From positions 15,839,501-15,903,500 of the forward strand of contig CANTUQ010000073.1 of NCBI GenBank assembly GCA_947683425.1: 64,000 nt of DNA, in the 5' to 3' direction. Position 1 is the first letter of the stretch. The number at the start of each line of letters is the position of its first letter. A program made the translations under genes and the position numbers. The notes under the pieces are model-generated. The model was given only the letters and a program-made list of their open reading frames with translations, made no database searches and had not been told where the DNA came from. Source of the DNA: Excoecaria cochinchinensis. Taxonomy: Eukaryota > Streptophyta > Magnoliopsida > Malpighiales > Euphorbiaceae. Positions 32,785 to 42,900 of the stretch are shown one piece after another.

Positions 32785-33906
32785 GGCACGATTCATGACG
32801 CTCCCTCACGAGTCGCGCAGCTAGTGTCACGAGCCGTGACATCATGCACGAGTCGTGACACTAAGCACGACTCATGACAGTGACCCCTTCCTGCCTGCCC
32901 TATTTTCGGAAATTATTTTTTTTCTTTCTCGTTTCGCTCAGCATTATTTCTCACTTGCATTTTGTATCTATGTGACTTAGAATATGAATTTTTCTAATGT
33001 TTCTATACATGCTCCTATGTATGGGAATAATTGAAATATGTGAAGTTTAATAATAACGAACGTATATGTGTAAAGAAATGTAAATGTATTCGTTAAGTCT
33101 AATTGAGTGTGCGATGCCTAATAACATGCATATGTTTATTATGTTCATATGAATTTACAACCTGTGAAAGAATACATGATTAGTTTGGAAATAAGATAAG
33201 TGTGATTTGTGCTAATGATATGCATGTTTATGAATGTATGAATTCACATGAAAATAAAGAAATGATATAACTATTATATGACAAAGTTAAAATGTATAGC
33301 CTGCGTGAGTCAATCTGTGGATACATAGGCATGCCTATAGAATTCTGAGAGCTACAGCCCCTTTGTTCTAGACCCTGAGGTCCCCGTTTGGGTCCTCGCA
33401 ATCCTCAATGTGTTTGGATCTTATATAAGATCCCCCAATGTGAAAACGTTTTTATGAGAAAATAAAGAAGTTGCTTTTTGATTGCACCCTCGGGTACACC
33501 AATGTGTTCTGTTCACTCGCTTATCTAGCCCTTTGACTTATCAGGCAATTAAAGAGTAAAAGAATGTCAATAAAGTGATAAGTTCTTTGATGTATCACAA
33601 AAAGATATGTGAATAAGCCTTGAATGTGTTTAATGATATATATATATATATTGATTGAGCTTGTGCTATACGCACTTATATGTTCTGGATCCTTCATGGA
33701 CACCTATATGGAATTGTGTGGTATCTACGGGTACCTAAATGCTTTAGTATATCAAACTAATGGCAGGTAATTGAAAAGAGATATAGTAAATAATGTTTAT
33801 CCAAATAAGCATGTATGAATGAATACTGATTGCATAAGAATTCGTATGTGAAAAATGCATGTCATTAATCTATTCAAAAGTTATGAGTATGATTGCCTAT
33901 ATGGAT
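32785..33906 (+). mobile_element. A1 3' LTR, second part (B1 to C1)
   Basis: It resumes the CACGAGTCGTG-type array (32790-32880), then continues collinearly with the 5' LTR (21570-22600), including a perfect palindrome GGATCTTATATAAGATCC (33416-33433). It stops at 33906 where C1 begins. The last 1.2 kb of this LTR is not found on the far side of C1. Confidence 0.85.
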
Positions 33907-36470
33907 TGTAACAACCCGAATTACACCCTAGTAGGATTTATGGTGTAATTGCATAGTAAGGGTACAAGGAATTGGACCAAGAATAAGATTAAAAGTATTT
34001 AAGGACCTAATTGAAGAGGTAAATTAGATGTTAGAAAAGAAGTTGAGTGGAAGGACTAATAGGGAATTGAGATAAGGAGTAAGTGGGAAATTTTGATTGA
34101 GTGAAACATGTGGCAGATTTTAGACATGTGTTTTGCTGCGAGCTTGCCACTTAGGTAGCCACATGTAATAAATGTTGAAGTTAGTGGGAAAATCTTTCTC
34201 ATTCCACTAACAATCAGATTTTTACTTCACTCACTCTCATTCTCTCATGGATTTTTCTCTCTTCTTCCTTTCATCATTCTGATTTGTGATTCTTCAAGTT
34301 ATCTTATTGCTATAATTGGTTGGTTTGAAGAGGTTACCGTGTGAACTAAGAGGTAAGTGTATTAGATTTGTGTTTCTGTTTCTACCCCCTTTTTGTGGTT
34401 TGTTGGTTGAGCAAAAGGATTAAGAGTTTGTTTTTGATTTGGGTATTATAAGGAGCTGAGGCTAGAAGAAAGGAAAAGGGCAAGGACAAGATTTGAGTTT
34501 GGGTGTTTCGACTGCACTTCTAGAGGTAGGGATCATGTGCCCTTTGATTTTTGCATGTGTAGTGAATTGTGATATTGTGTCAATTGATGCATGTTAATGT
34601 ATTTAATTGATATTGATATAACTAAAATGTAAAAAGGATGTGTGTTGAAGTGTTAAATGAATTGCCATGAGTGTAATCTAGTGATCATGTATGAACCCTA
34701 GTTGTAGGGGAAAACTCTGCTCAGATTGTATCAAACCTCCGTGTACTATTTAGGTGATAGGTGGAGTTCAACAAATTCAATTTAAGTGAGTATTATGACA
34801 TTAGAACCAATACTTCCATATCTATATAAGTTCTAGAAATGACTATGATCAAATTCTGGCTCTAAGTGTCCCAAAAATGGCAATAAAATAAGTGCCTCTA
34901 TTCTAGCGGGTCCATTGGAATAGTATAGTTGGTTTAGCTTATATCTTATGTTTTATGTGTCTAAATGACCTGTAACTTGTCCCATTATAAACTTAACATC
35001 CTAGGGAACAATTGTTAAGAAGGACATTTTGCCTGAAAATGAGGTTTAGATGTTGGTTTATGCAGTACAAGTTTGCGGTGAAAAGCAGTCTCGTTGGGCA
35101 CCTGTAGGAGCCTACTATCGCGAGCGCGACAGGGGTCACAAGCATGACAAAACAAGTTATATGATGGACTTTCGTTCACATTTTGATCCCATGGTTGGCA
35201 TGAATCATTTTCCACCTTTATCCCCCTCTAGTTTGAGTATTTTTGTGTGTTTATCCTTCCCGAAATGCACCCGAACTTCTCTACAAGTTCCTATAAGTTA
35301 ACCAATTCATGTTTAACATTATGAGATGAGTATATGAACTTTTGTCAATGGAAATTATATGTAAATGAGGCTATGGCTTAGTACTTTGATAAAGAATTAA
35401 ATGTGTACATGCTTTTAATTATTGAATTATAATGGTATGTGTACTTGTATGGTGAACTATATGAATATGTTTGAACATGCATATTATTTATCATAGGTAA
35501 TATTTGCTAGTACGAATTACATATAATTATTGGATTATTTAGCATGTACATGAATTGAATGAAATGTGATTGTGATTGGATATGTAAATATGTGCTATAG
35601 TAATTAGAGCGTTAGCGAGCCTGAAGTGTCAAGTTAGTGGATATATAAGCATGCTTATAAAGGGTTTTGCGCGGCTGCTTTGCAGACTGTTATGGTCTTT
35701 TATCTAGAGACTTCAGTCTCTTTTGTTACCTTCGGGTATTCGAATGTTTTCAGACTTATGTCTTCTGTTTTAGATACTGAATTTCATCGGTATCTTTTGT
35801 ACTCGTATCCACAGTCTGTGAGAGTTCAGGCTTCTTGTTTGCTTTTGTGATGATCTAGCTTATGCTTTTGATGATGGAATGATTGTTCTGAGCATTTCAT
35901 ATTGATGCTTTTGGCTCAGTTATGTTCGTCAAGTGGACTTGATATTGTTAAGATTCCGTTATGTGTTATGTAAATAAGAATGTTATGGTGCTTTGAGCAT
36001 GTTTGGTTTGATAAGATTGAATTGTACATGTTATAATTTTGTAATTGACATAGCGTTTACGCCTTGGCATGATATGTATATATTGTTATGCATGCTTGTG
36101 CAGTCCTTTGTTTTTGTACATCCCCACTAAGCATTATCGCTTAGCACGGATCTTTGTTTCCATGTAGGTTTGTAGGATTGGTTTGGTTTTGGAGTCGCGC
36201 ATCTGCTGGCCACTAAGAGTTGAAGTCTTCTTTTTATACTAGTATAGGGATAAGTTGTATAGTCTAATTTTTGCTTGTACATTTTGTAACATTTTGTAAG
36301 GCATATAATTCTGATATATAATGTAATGACTTAGTCTATGTATACCATATAAGTTCAGTTATGCAAGTTTATATGGTTATTTATGAGTGCTTTCGCTTTA
36401 GCTGTTTCTTGAATGTTTGTGTTGTGTGTGACATCTCAATATTCCTTCCGAGGGGTACTGGGGTTTTATA
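33907..36470 (+). mobile_element. Family C element C1, 5' LTR
   Basis: It starts tgtaacaacccgaattacac and ends tactggggttttata (consensus ggggtgttaca, altered). The first 300 bases match 37866-38160 and the C2 LTR (48624-51068). Marks: a short cgcgagcgcgac unit near 35118, hairpins AGAGAC-TTCA-GTCTCT (35706-35721) and TACC-TTCG-GGTA (35727-35738), and the CTAAGCA/CGCTTAG hairpin (36127-36144). Confidence 0.85.
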
Positions 36471-36475
36471 AGTTG

Positions 36476-36487
36476 TGGTATCAGAGC
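36476..36487 (+). promoter_or_regulatory. Primer binding site of C1
   Basis: TGGTATCAGAGC, as in B1; initiator tRNA-Met type. Confidence 0.85.
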
Positions 36488-36584
36488 ATCAGTTTAGCCG
36501 GTTCTAGTCTATGAGATGTTTAGATGTGTTTGAGTCGGTCTAGAGTCGTGGCCTAATGCAGATGTTGTCTTCTGTAGAGTTTAG

Positions 36585-37778
36585 ATAGAATCCAATCCTA
36601 GTGAAGAGCTAGGTGAGACAGTGGGTAGTATGAATCCAGCGAGGGTTCGTCAGCCTGCACAAGAGAGACCTCGAGCTGAAGGTATGGGTCCAGCTTATGG
36701 TGATCCAGTATTGATGCAAGGGATGATGCAACTAATTGAAAGATTAACTGCCCCTAAGGCCCCAACGGATTTAATAAGAAGGAGGGGAGCAGAAGAGTTT
36801 AATGGAACAAATATGGATCAATTGGATTTAGCTGAGTATTGGCTAGAGAAGACGGGTAGAATTTTGTAAGAGATTAATTGCCCAATGGATCAGAGAGTTA
36901 TGTGCGCCGTGTCTTTATTGCAAGGCCCAGCTTATGACTGGTGGAAGCTGGTGTTGAGAAATTCCCAGCAGCCTATTGAGATTAATTGGGAGTTCTTTGT
37001 GCAAGAGTTTGAGAAGAGATATGTGACCAAGGCATACCGAGAAGCAAGATGGAAAGAATTTGTGAGTTTGAGGCCGAAAGGTATGACAGTGAGTGATTAT
37101 GAAAAGGAGTTTAGTCGGCTAAGTAAATACATGCCAGAGATGTTGCTTACTGAAGAGTTCAAGTGTCGTCATTTTGAAGACAGACTAAAGGAATACATTA
37201 AAGGTCCGTTATCGGCTATGGCAGTAATGAATCCAGTTGGGTATTATTAGTTGGTGGCAGCAGCTATAAAGTTAGAAGAATCGAAAGTGATCAAGCACTA
37301 GAAGGAGCACAAGAGAAAGATAACTGATGGTAATGTGTTTAGTAGTAAGAGAACTCGTGATGGAGTTAGTGGACAACATACTCAATGGTTAGGTCCAGTG
37401 CAAGAATCTAAGGGAAGTGTCTTGGCACCCCCTAGTAAGGAAACCAGTGTGCCAAAGTGTATGTATTGCAAAAAGTTTCATCGAGGCATGTGTAGGAAGA
37501 TTATAGGAGCGTGTTTCAAATGTGGCAGCATGGAGCATATGCTTGCCAATTGTCCAGAAATGAAAGAGAGCACGGTTCAGTAAGGTAATAGAGGGAACAC
37601 GGGAGTGACTGGATCTGCAAGAGGTGGAAGAAGAAGAGGTCGAGTAGCACATGATATATAGGAAATGATTGAGAAGCCGATTCCGTCGGTTATTCCAGCT
37701 CGATGTTATGCTATGATTAGAGAGAAAGAAGATGAGCAAGCGGGGCCTTCTGGTAAGTCCTTATGTTATTGTGTTTGA
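36585..37778 (+). pseudogene. Gag of C1 (Tekay/Del type), broken by nonsense codons
   Basis: One frame runs through three open pieces (36621-36869, 36885-37250, 37335-37583) with no frameshift. The original start is probably the ATA at 36585 (ATG in B1). Stops are TAA at 36867 (CAA in B1), TAG at 37248 (CAG in B1), a TAG near 37300, TAA at 37581 and a later TAG. Domains match B1: KAPTDLIRRRGAEEFNG, YDWWKLV, WKEFVSLRPKGMTVSDYEKEF, then cysteine motifs CMYCKKFHRGMC and an intact CCHC knuckle CFKCGSMEHMLANC. The frame ends ...EQAGPSGK at the GTAAGT site. No pol follows, so C1 is also gag-only. Confidence 0.85.
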
Positions 37779-37829
37779 TTTGTACAAGCTTTGTTATGAT
37801 AAGTATTTTGCTATCTGAGTTATCGGGTG

Positions 37830-37865
37830 AAATTTCGAGGACAAAATTTCTTAAGGGGGAGAGAT
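37830..37865 (+). promoter_or_regulatory. AGGA-loop hairpin and PPT of C1
   Basis: AAATTTCG-AGGA-CAAAATTT (37830-37849) has one mismatch at the loop-closing region against the perfect B1 version; PPT cttaagggggaga follows, then the 3' LTR at 37866. Confidence 0.7.
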
Positions 37866-38223
37866 TGTAACAACCCGAATTACACCCTAGTAGGATTTAT
37901 GGTGTAATTGCATAATAAGGGTACAAGGAATTGGACCAAGAATAAGATTAATAGTATTTAAGGACCTAATTGAAGAGGTAAATTAGATGTTAGAAAAGAC
38001 GTTGAGTGGAAGGACTAATAGGGAATTGAGATAAAGAGTAACTGGGAAATTTTGATTGAGTGGAACATGTGGCAGATTTTAGACATGTGTCTTGCTGTGA
38101 GCTTGCCACTTAGGCAGCCACATGCAATAAATGTTGAAGTTCGTGGGAAAATCTGGGGAGTGTTAGCGAGCCTGAAGTGTCAAGTTAGTGGATATATAAG
38201 CATGCTTACAAAGGGTTTTGCAG
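37866..38223 (+). mobile_element. C1 3' LTR, internally deleted and truncated
   Basis: It starts tgtaacaacccgaattacac and follows the 5' LTR to about 38158 (34195 in the 5' LTR). It then jumps to 'gttagcgagcctgaagtgtc' (35610 in the 5' LTR), losing about 1.4 kb. After some 60 more bases it leaves the C sequence at about 38223, where the Athila-like element starts. It is a double-junction remnant. Confidence 0.75.
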
Positions 38224-39038
38224 ACGTGATATTATGTCGTGCGCACGATAACAACCGCAAGCGCGATAGAATATACACAGATTGCGATTGAGGTTCTGTC
38301 GCGATCGTGGGAGGTATCGCGATCGCGATATCAAGGGCAAGCAGCTGTGCTGCACGACTCGTGATGTACCTTCACAAGTCGTGGAGTCGAGAAAGAATTC
38401 CGCATTGGTAGGTGGGGCTGCTTCACGAGTCGTGAAGATGCCTCACGACTCGTGAAGCGTAATGTGCCACATCAGGTAAGTTCTAAATTTGTCTTCTATT
38501 TTGTTATTTTACTTATTATTTTTCTCTTAATTTGGTTTTGTTTTCTTTGTCCTCATATTACTATGTCTTAATTTCAATTAAATTAACTTAATTTAAACAT
38601 AAACCCTAAAAACACAAGATTACCAATTAAAGAGGGAAATTTTAATTTCAAACCCTAAAACATCGGGACCTTTAGTATTCTTCCTTCTTCATTTTTGTTT
38701 TACTTAACTTTCCACATTTCCCTCTTATTTGTAACCTTTTCGTATTCTAGGTCACAAGTCACGCACCATTATTCGACTCTTCATCTCCGTTCATTTCCCT
38801 TCCTTTTTTCGATTTCTCATTACTGCTTTCGCAACTACCATTTTTTTTTCATAGTCATTTCTTTTCGTAGTCATATCCCTTCACAGCCAGTACTCTATTT
38901 CTTTTACTTCCTTTCATTTTCATTGTTCTTTGTTTCTTTCGGCATTCTCCCACAAAATACTGCCAACACACACATCGTTATCAGTTCTATTTCGTTTTAC
39001 TCTCTGTTTTCTTTCAATCTCTGTTTTACTACTCTATA
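38224..39038 (+). other. Athila-like element, upstream part of 3' region
   Basis: The first 240 bases hold self-complementary units of both kinds (gcgatcgtggg, tcgcgatcgcga, cacgactcgtga, cttcacgagtcgtgaag). A donor-like atcag|GTAAGT (38476) and an acceptor-like tattctag (38750) bracket 275 T-rich bases and may be an intron upstream of the ORF. No PBS, 5' LTR, gag or pol of this element lies in the window; it is truncated at its left. Confidence 0.5.
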
Positions 39039-40061
39039 ATGGTGAGAACTAAAAACCCATCTTCCTCACGTACTGAACCAGAAAGACAGGAGGCTCAAGA
39101 GGGGAACATTGCTGCTCATTTTGGTGCTTTATTTCCCATATTTTCGGTGGATGAAGGTAGGAGGTATTTAACCCTTCGTGATAGACCATTGTTGCAATGT
39201 AAGTATTTTCCTGATTCTTTGCTTACACAAATTGGTATGTTAGATGTTGATACTGAAATGTTGAGATTTTGTTGCTTGTTGAAATTTGCTACTATAAATG
39301 AAGATGTTCATCCTGATTTGGTTTTGGAGTTTTACACTAGATTGCAAAAGAATGAGAATAATGGTAAACCATATATTTTGACATATTTTATGATGAATCA
39401 GATGTTTCGATTTTCGCAAACTAGTTTAACTGATTCGCCTAAATCTTTCAAGCCTAATGAATTTTGGAACTTTTTAACTGATTTACCAACACCTTATAGA
39501 GCTAGAGATGCTAAGTCTATATTTATTAAAGATTTGAAATATTGGATTTTGCATAAGGTTTTGGCTTCTTTAGTTTTTAATAGGTCTGAATTTAACAGAG
39601 TTTCATATCATGAGTTGTTTTTGATGTGGTGTATCCATGAACGTAAGGATGTATGTTCGCTTTATTGGATAGTTACTCAATTGTTGCAATGTGTTAATAA
39701 GCATGATTCACCTCTTACTCATCGGCATGTCATTTCTAGTATTGCAAGGAATTTAAATGTGGATTTTAGTGCAATATATCGAGTTTTTCCTTGTCTTTAT
39801 TTTACTAAGCATGTGTTGGTGCGTGGAGAGGTAGTTGGTAATAATTTTCAGGCAATTCCACATCTTGCTCGATCATGTTGGAGGGATCTTCCAGGATCTT
39901 TTGCGCCACAAGAGGAACCACAAGAAGAAGAAGTTAGTGATGAAGGGGCAAGTGAAGATGAAGCTATGCCTGATGTTCCAGCGGATGTGACTGCAGCGCA
40001 TGATGTTGGATCATCTAGTCATAATATACCTGATATTCTTAACCAACTTTTACAAACCTAG
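39039..40061 (+). CDS. ATHILA-type accessory protein (340 codons to a TAG; 404 if read through)
   Basis: The start MVRTKNPSSSRTE is typical of plant transposon accessory proteins. Conserved part: CKYFPDSLLTQIGMLDVD, then DLVLEFYTRL at about residues 55-110, SEFNRVSYHELFLMWCIHE near 190 and LTHRHVISSIARNLNV near 230. The C-terminus is acidic (QEEEVSDEGASEDE). The TAG at 40059-40061 follows 'LLQT', and the same frame goes on with LTMQDQLSSIVRRQRHLEYR to a TGA at 40251-40253. The TAG may therefore be a CAG mutation, and the extended tail ends in a strongly hydrophobic stretch. It is related to the T4 minus-strand ORF. The frame is open and probably recent. Its role in the element is unknown. Confidence 0.7.
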   Translation: MVRTKNPSSSRTEPERQEAQEGNIAAHFGALFPIFSVDEGRRYLTLRDRPLLQCKYFPDSLLTQIGMLDVDTEMLRFCCLLKFATINEDVHPDLVLEFYTRLQKNENNGKPYILTYFMMNQMFRFSQTSLTDSPKSFKPNEFWNFLTDLPTPYRARDAKSIFIKDLKYWILHKVLASLVFNRSEFNRVSYHELFLMWCIHERKDVCSLYWIVTQLLQCVNKHDSPLTHRHVISSIARNLNVDFSAIYRVFPCLYFTKHVLVRGEVVGNNFQAIPHLARSCWRDLPGSFAPQEEPQEEEVSDEGASEDEAMPDVPADVTAAHDVGSSSHNIPDILNQLLQT

Positions 40062-40245
40062 TTGACTATGCAAGATCAGCTTTCCTCTATAGTAAGAAGA
40101 CAAAGGCATTTGGAGTATAGGATGGATCATTTATCGCTCAATCTGGATTTGAGGTTCCATCACCTCCACCTTTGTTATGAGCAGGGAGTTTTTCTTCTCT
40201 CTATTTTATTTATTTCTTTTATTTGTTTATTTTGTTTCATTTCTT

Positions 40246-40282
40246 CACATTGAGGACAATGTGTGTTCTAAGTGTGGGGGAG
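40246..40282 (+). promoter_or_regulatory. Upstream AGGA-loop hairpin plus PPT-like tract (Athila-like)
   Basis: CACATTG-AGGA-CAATGTG (40246-40263, perfect 7-bp stem), five bases, then taagtgtgggggag (40269-40282). The same module with another stem sequence lies at 41251-41288 next to the LTR. This upstream copy sits right at the end of the ORF and could act as an internal polypurine primer site. Confidence 0.65.
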
Positions 40283-41250
40283 TGAGTGTGTTTGTTTGTC
40301 TATTTTTGTGTTTATATATGTTTTATATGTTAATTGCATGTGTCTTTGTTTTTCAATTAGGCTTGATAGTGAGCTTTATTATAAGGCATTGTTCACTTGG
40401 TATTTTATATAGGTTGTTAGAACATTTATCTTTTATGCTCATTTTTATCAGTTTTTCAAAATTTTTGGTGTGTGTTTTAAGTCTTTCAAGTTATTTTCTT
40501 TTACTTCTTTCAACATTATGGATTATTTAGTCTTTTTTACTAACTATGTTTTTAAAGTTAGGATTTGCTCATTTAGTTAAAAATTTTAAGTTTCTAATTG
40601 CTTAGAGGAAACTATAGCCATAATACTTACCCTTATTTCTTTCAATAATGGATGAGGACTTAGAAAACATAAAAGGAAAAAATAAAGCGGGATGGAGCAT
40701 AAAATGCACCCACTCAATTCATAAAGAAAAGAAAGCAAGATGTATATCCAAAGTTGAAATGTATGGGATGGAGCGTAAAACGCACCCATACTACTTTCTC
40801 TTGCTGTTAATGGGATAAAATGAAAGAATATATACCCATGATTCAAAAGAAAAAGAAAAATCAAAAGAAAAGAAAAAGAAAAATATAAAAATTCCATGAG
40901 ATTGGATTAAAGGTAAGTGAGCTCAAAACTTTAAAAATGCCATGAGATTGGATTAAAGGTAAGTGAGCTCAAAACTGTCCTAAATGCAGCTAGCAACCTT
41001 AGAATTTTCAACTTTATGATCAAAATTCTTTCTTTAACTCATGTTTAGTTTTTTTAGACTTATACTTTTTATGTTGGAATTAGTAAAATTAAGTGACTTG
41101 TTAAAATTTTAATACATGCTTTAAAATTTGATTCACTGATATTTTTGAGTGTTTGAGATATTTGATCTTTTCAATTATATTTTATATGCTGAATGGACAG
41201 TGCTATATAATGATGTTTACTAGCTGTTGAATTCTCTTATTCCTTTTCTC
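40283..41250 (+). other. 3' UTR of the Athila-like element
   Basis: T-rich then A-rich sequence without a gene. It contains a duplicated unit of about 45 bases (40894-40977, 'ccatgagattggattaaagg' twice) and two related 'gggatggagcataaaatgca' boxes (40688 and 40766), plus a purine-rich run at 40848-40895. Confidence 0.6.
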
Positions 41251-41288
41251 TTGCTTGAGGACAAGCAAGATTTAAGTGTGGGGGAATT
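41251..41288 (+). promoter_or_regulatory. AGGA-loop hairpin and PPT of the Athila-like element
   Basis: TTGCTTG-AGGA-CAAGCAA (41251-41268, perfect 7-bp stem), four bases, then taagtgtgggggaatt, immediately before the LTR start tgatag at 41289. Confidence 0.8.
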
Positions 41289-42900
41289 TGATAGGTGTCT
41301 AATTGATGTATTATTTAGCTTATATTTTGTGTGAGTTTAGGAAGTTAAACACGCAGATGTGTTTATATTTCGGGTATTTGTGTTAGTTTATGTGTTTATG
41401 TGTTTTGTAGATTGATTTAGGTGAAAAGAAAGAAAAGAAGCATAAATGGTGAAGAAAATGCATGATTGGAGAAGAGGGTCACGAGTCGGATGGATGGACA
41501 CGACTCGTGAAGCATGGCCAGAGTGAAGATGCAGATACAGAGAAAGAATGAAGGAGCAAGGATCAGGGTCACGACTCATGAAAGGAGATCACGAGTTATG
41601 AATGGCAAGGCATCCAGCTACCAAACAGCAGGAGAAAGTGAAGAATGAAGGAGCAAGGATCACGACTCATGAAAGGAAGTCACGAGTCGTGAATGTCCAT
41701 GAAGAAAACAGCAAGAAGGGAAGAAGCAAAGGGCAAAGTAGAAGAAGAAGGAAGAGGCGAGACGTGAGTGTGGCTCACGACTCACACACAAGGCTCACGA
41801 CTCGTGAAACACCATCACGAGTCATGAGTGGCCAGAGAGAAGAGGAAAAGCAAGGGAGAAAAGAAAGAAGGAAAAGCCAGATCCGTGTTCTGTCGCGAGC
41901 GCGGCAGTCTCGTGATTGCGACAGAAGTAGCCGTTGGGCAGTTTTTCCCATAAAAGTCATCTGAAAGGGCACCTCCTTCTCTCAACAATTGCAACCATTT
42001 GAAAGGACATCTTTAAGGGACACAATTCTTAACATTTTATAAATATTAACGTTAAACTAGAATGTAATAGAGGTTAGAATTTTTATTAAGTAGTTTTTTG
42101 TAGTTTGAAAAACAGTTTTCTTTTCCTTAGTTAAATTTCTTAGTTAGTTTTATGTCTTGAAGAAGAAGATCAAGGAAAGGAAAAATCTGTTACAAGAGTT
42201 TGGGAAAAGGGTTGAGAAATTTCTTTCTTATTCTCTTATCTTTTATTTCTTCTCTGTAAATTAATAAATATTGCTTCAATGAATTTGAATGTTATTGTTA
42301 TTCTCTAGTTCCATCTATTCTAAGAGTCTTTGAATGCAAAATTTCTATTAGTTCAATTGTATGATTTTTATAAGTTAAGATAGAGTCAAGAGATCATTTT
42401 AACTTAAATCTAATAGATTTTCATTATCAAAACATAACTAGAGAGATCAGTATGCTGAGATAATTGTTATAGGTTGGTAAATAATCTTAAAGTATGTAAT
42501 TAGAGTTAACTAGTTAACTAATGAGAATTAGGAGTTAGTGCTTTAAGTGTATACTTTGAGCATTCTAATTCATGTCGAGAGAATGAGTTAGAAATATATT
42601 CCAACATGGCTTGCATGAAAAGATGATTATTATTAATTGGAATGATGGAATCAAGTTCATTATTTTAAGTTCTTCATTATATATATTGTCTTCTTTTGAT
42701 TATCAATAACTAGATTAAATTTATTTGCACAATTAAGTAGTTAAACACTAACATTCTATTTAATGATAATTGTAAATAAGATTAAAATTAACTAGTAATA
42801 GTGTTTAAATTCATCACATTCCTCGTGGGATCGACATCTTTTGTACTATTTCGGTACATCGTATACTTGCGAAAATTAGCACCTATAAAATATACTATCA
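41289..42900 (+). mobile_element. Athila-like 3' LTR
   Basis: Termini tgatag and ctatca are perfect 6-base inverted repeats. The end 'cctcgtgggatcgacatctt...gcgaaaattagcacctat' is the usual Athila-type LTR end. A cluster of cacgactcgtga and tcgcgagcgcg units occupies 41465-41930. The LTR is 1.61 kb and preceded by a PPT. It is flanked on the right by family A LTR sequence (A2), so this element inserted into an A LTR. Confidence 0.85.
41465..41930. repeat. Self-complementary unit cluster in the Athila-like LTR
   Basis: About ten cacgactcgtga/cacgagtcatga units, then one TCGCGAGCGCGGCAG and a decayed partner at the right end. These are the same two unit types as in the unrelated A, B and C LTRs. 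Confidence 0.7.

Noticed and set aside
5222..36487. PBS sequences as parts of tRNA genes
   Set aside because: Only the 12-18 bases matching tRNA 3' ends are present, directly after LTR ends; no tRNA body follows.
39039..40061. Host single-copy gene
   Set aside because: The protein resembles ATHILA-type accessory ORFs and is followed by two PPT modules and an LTR, so it belongs to the element.
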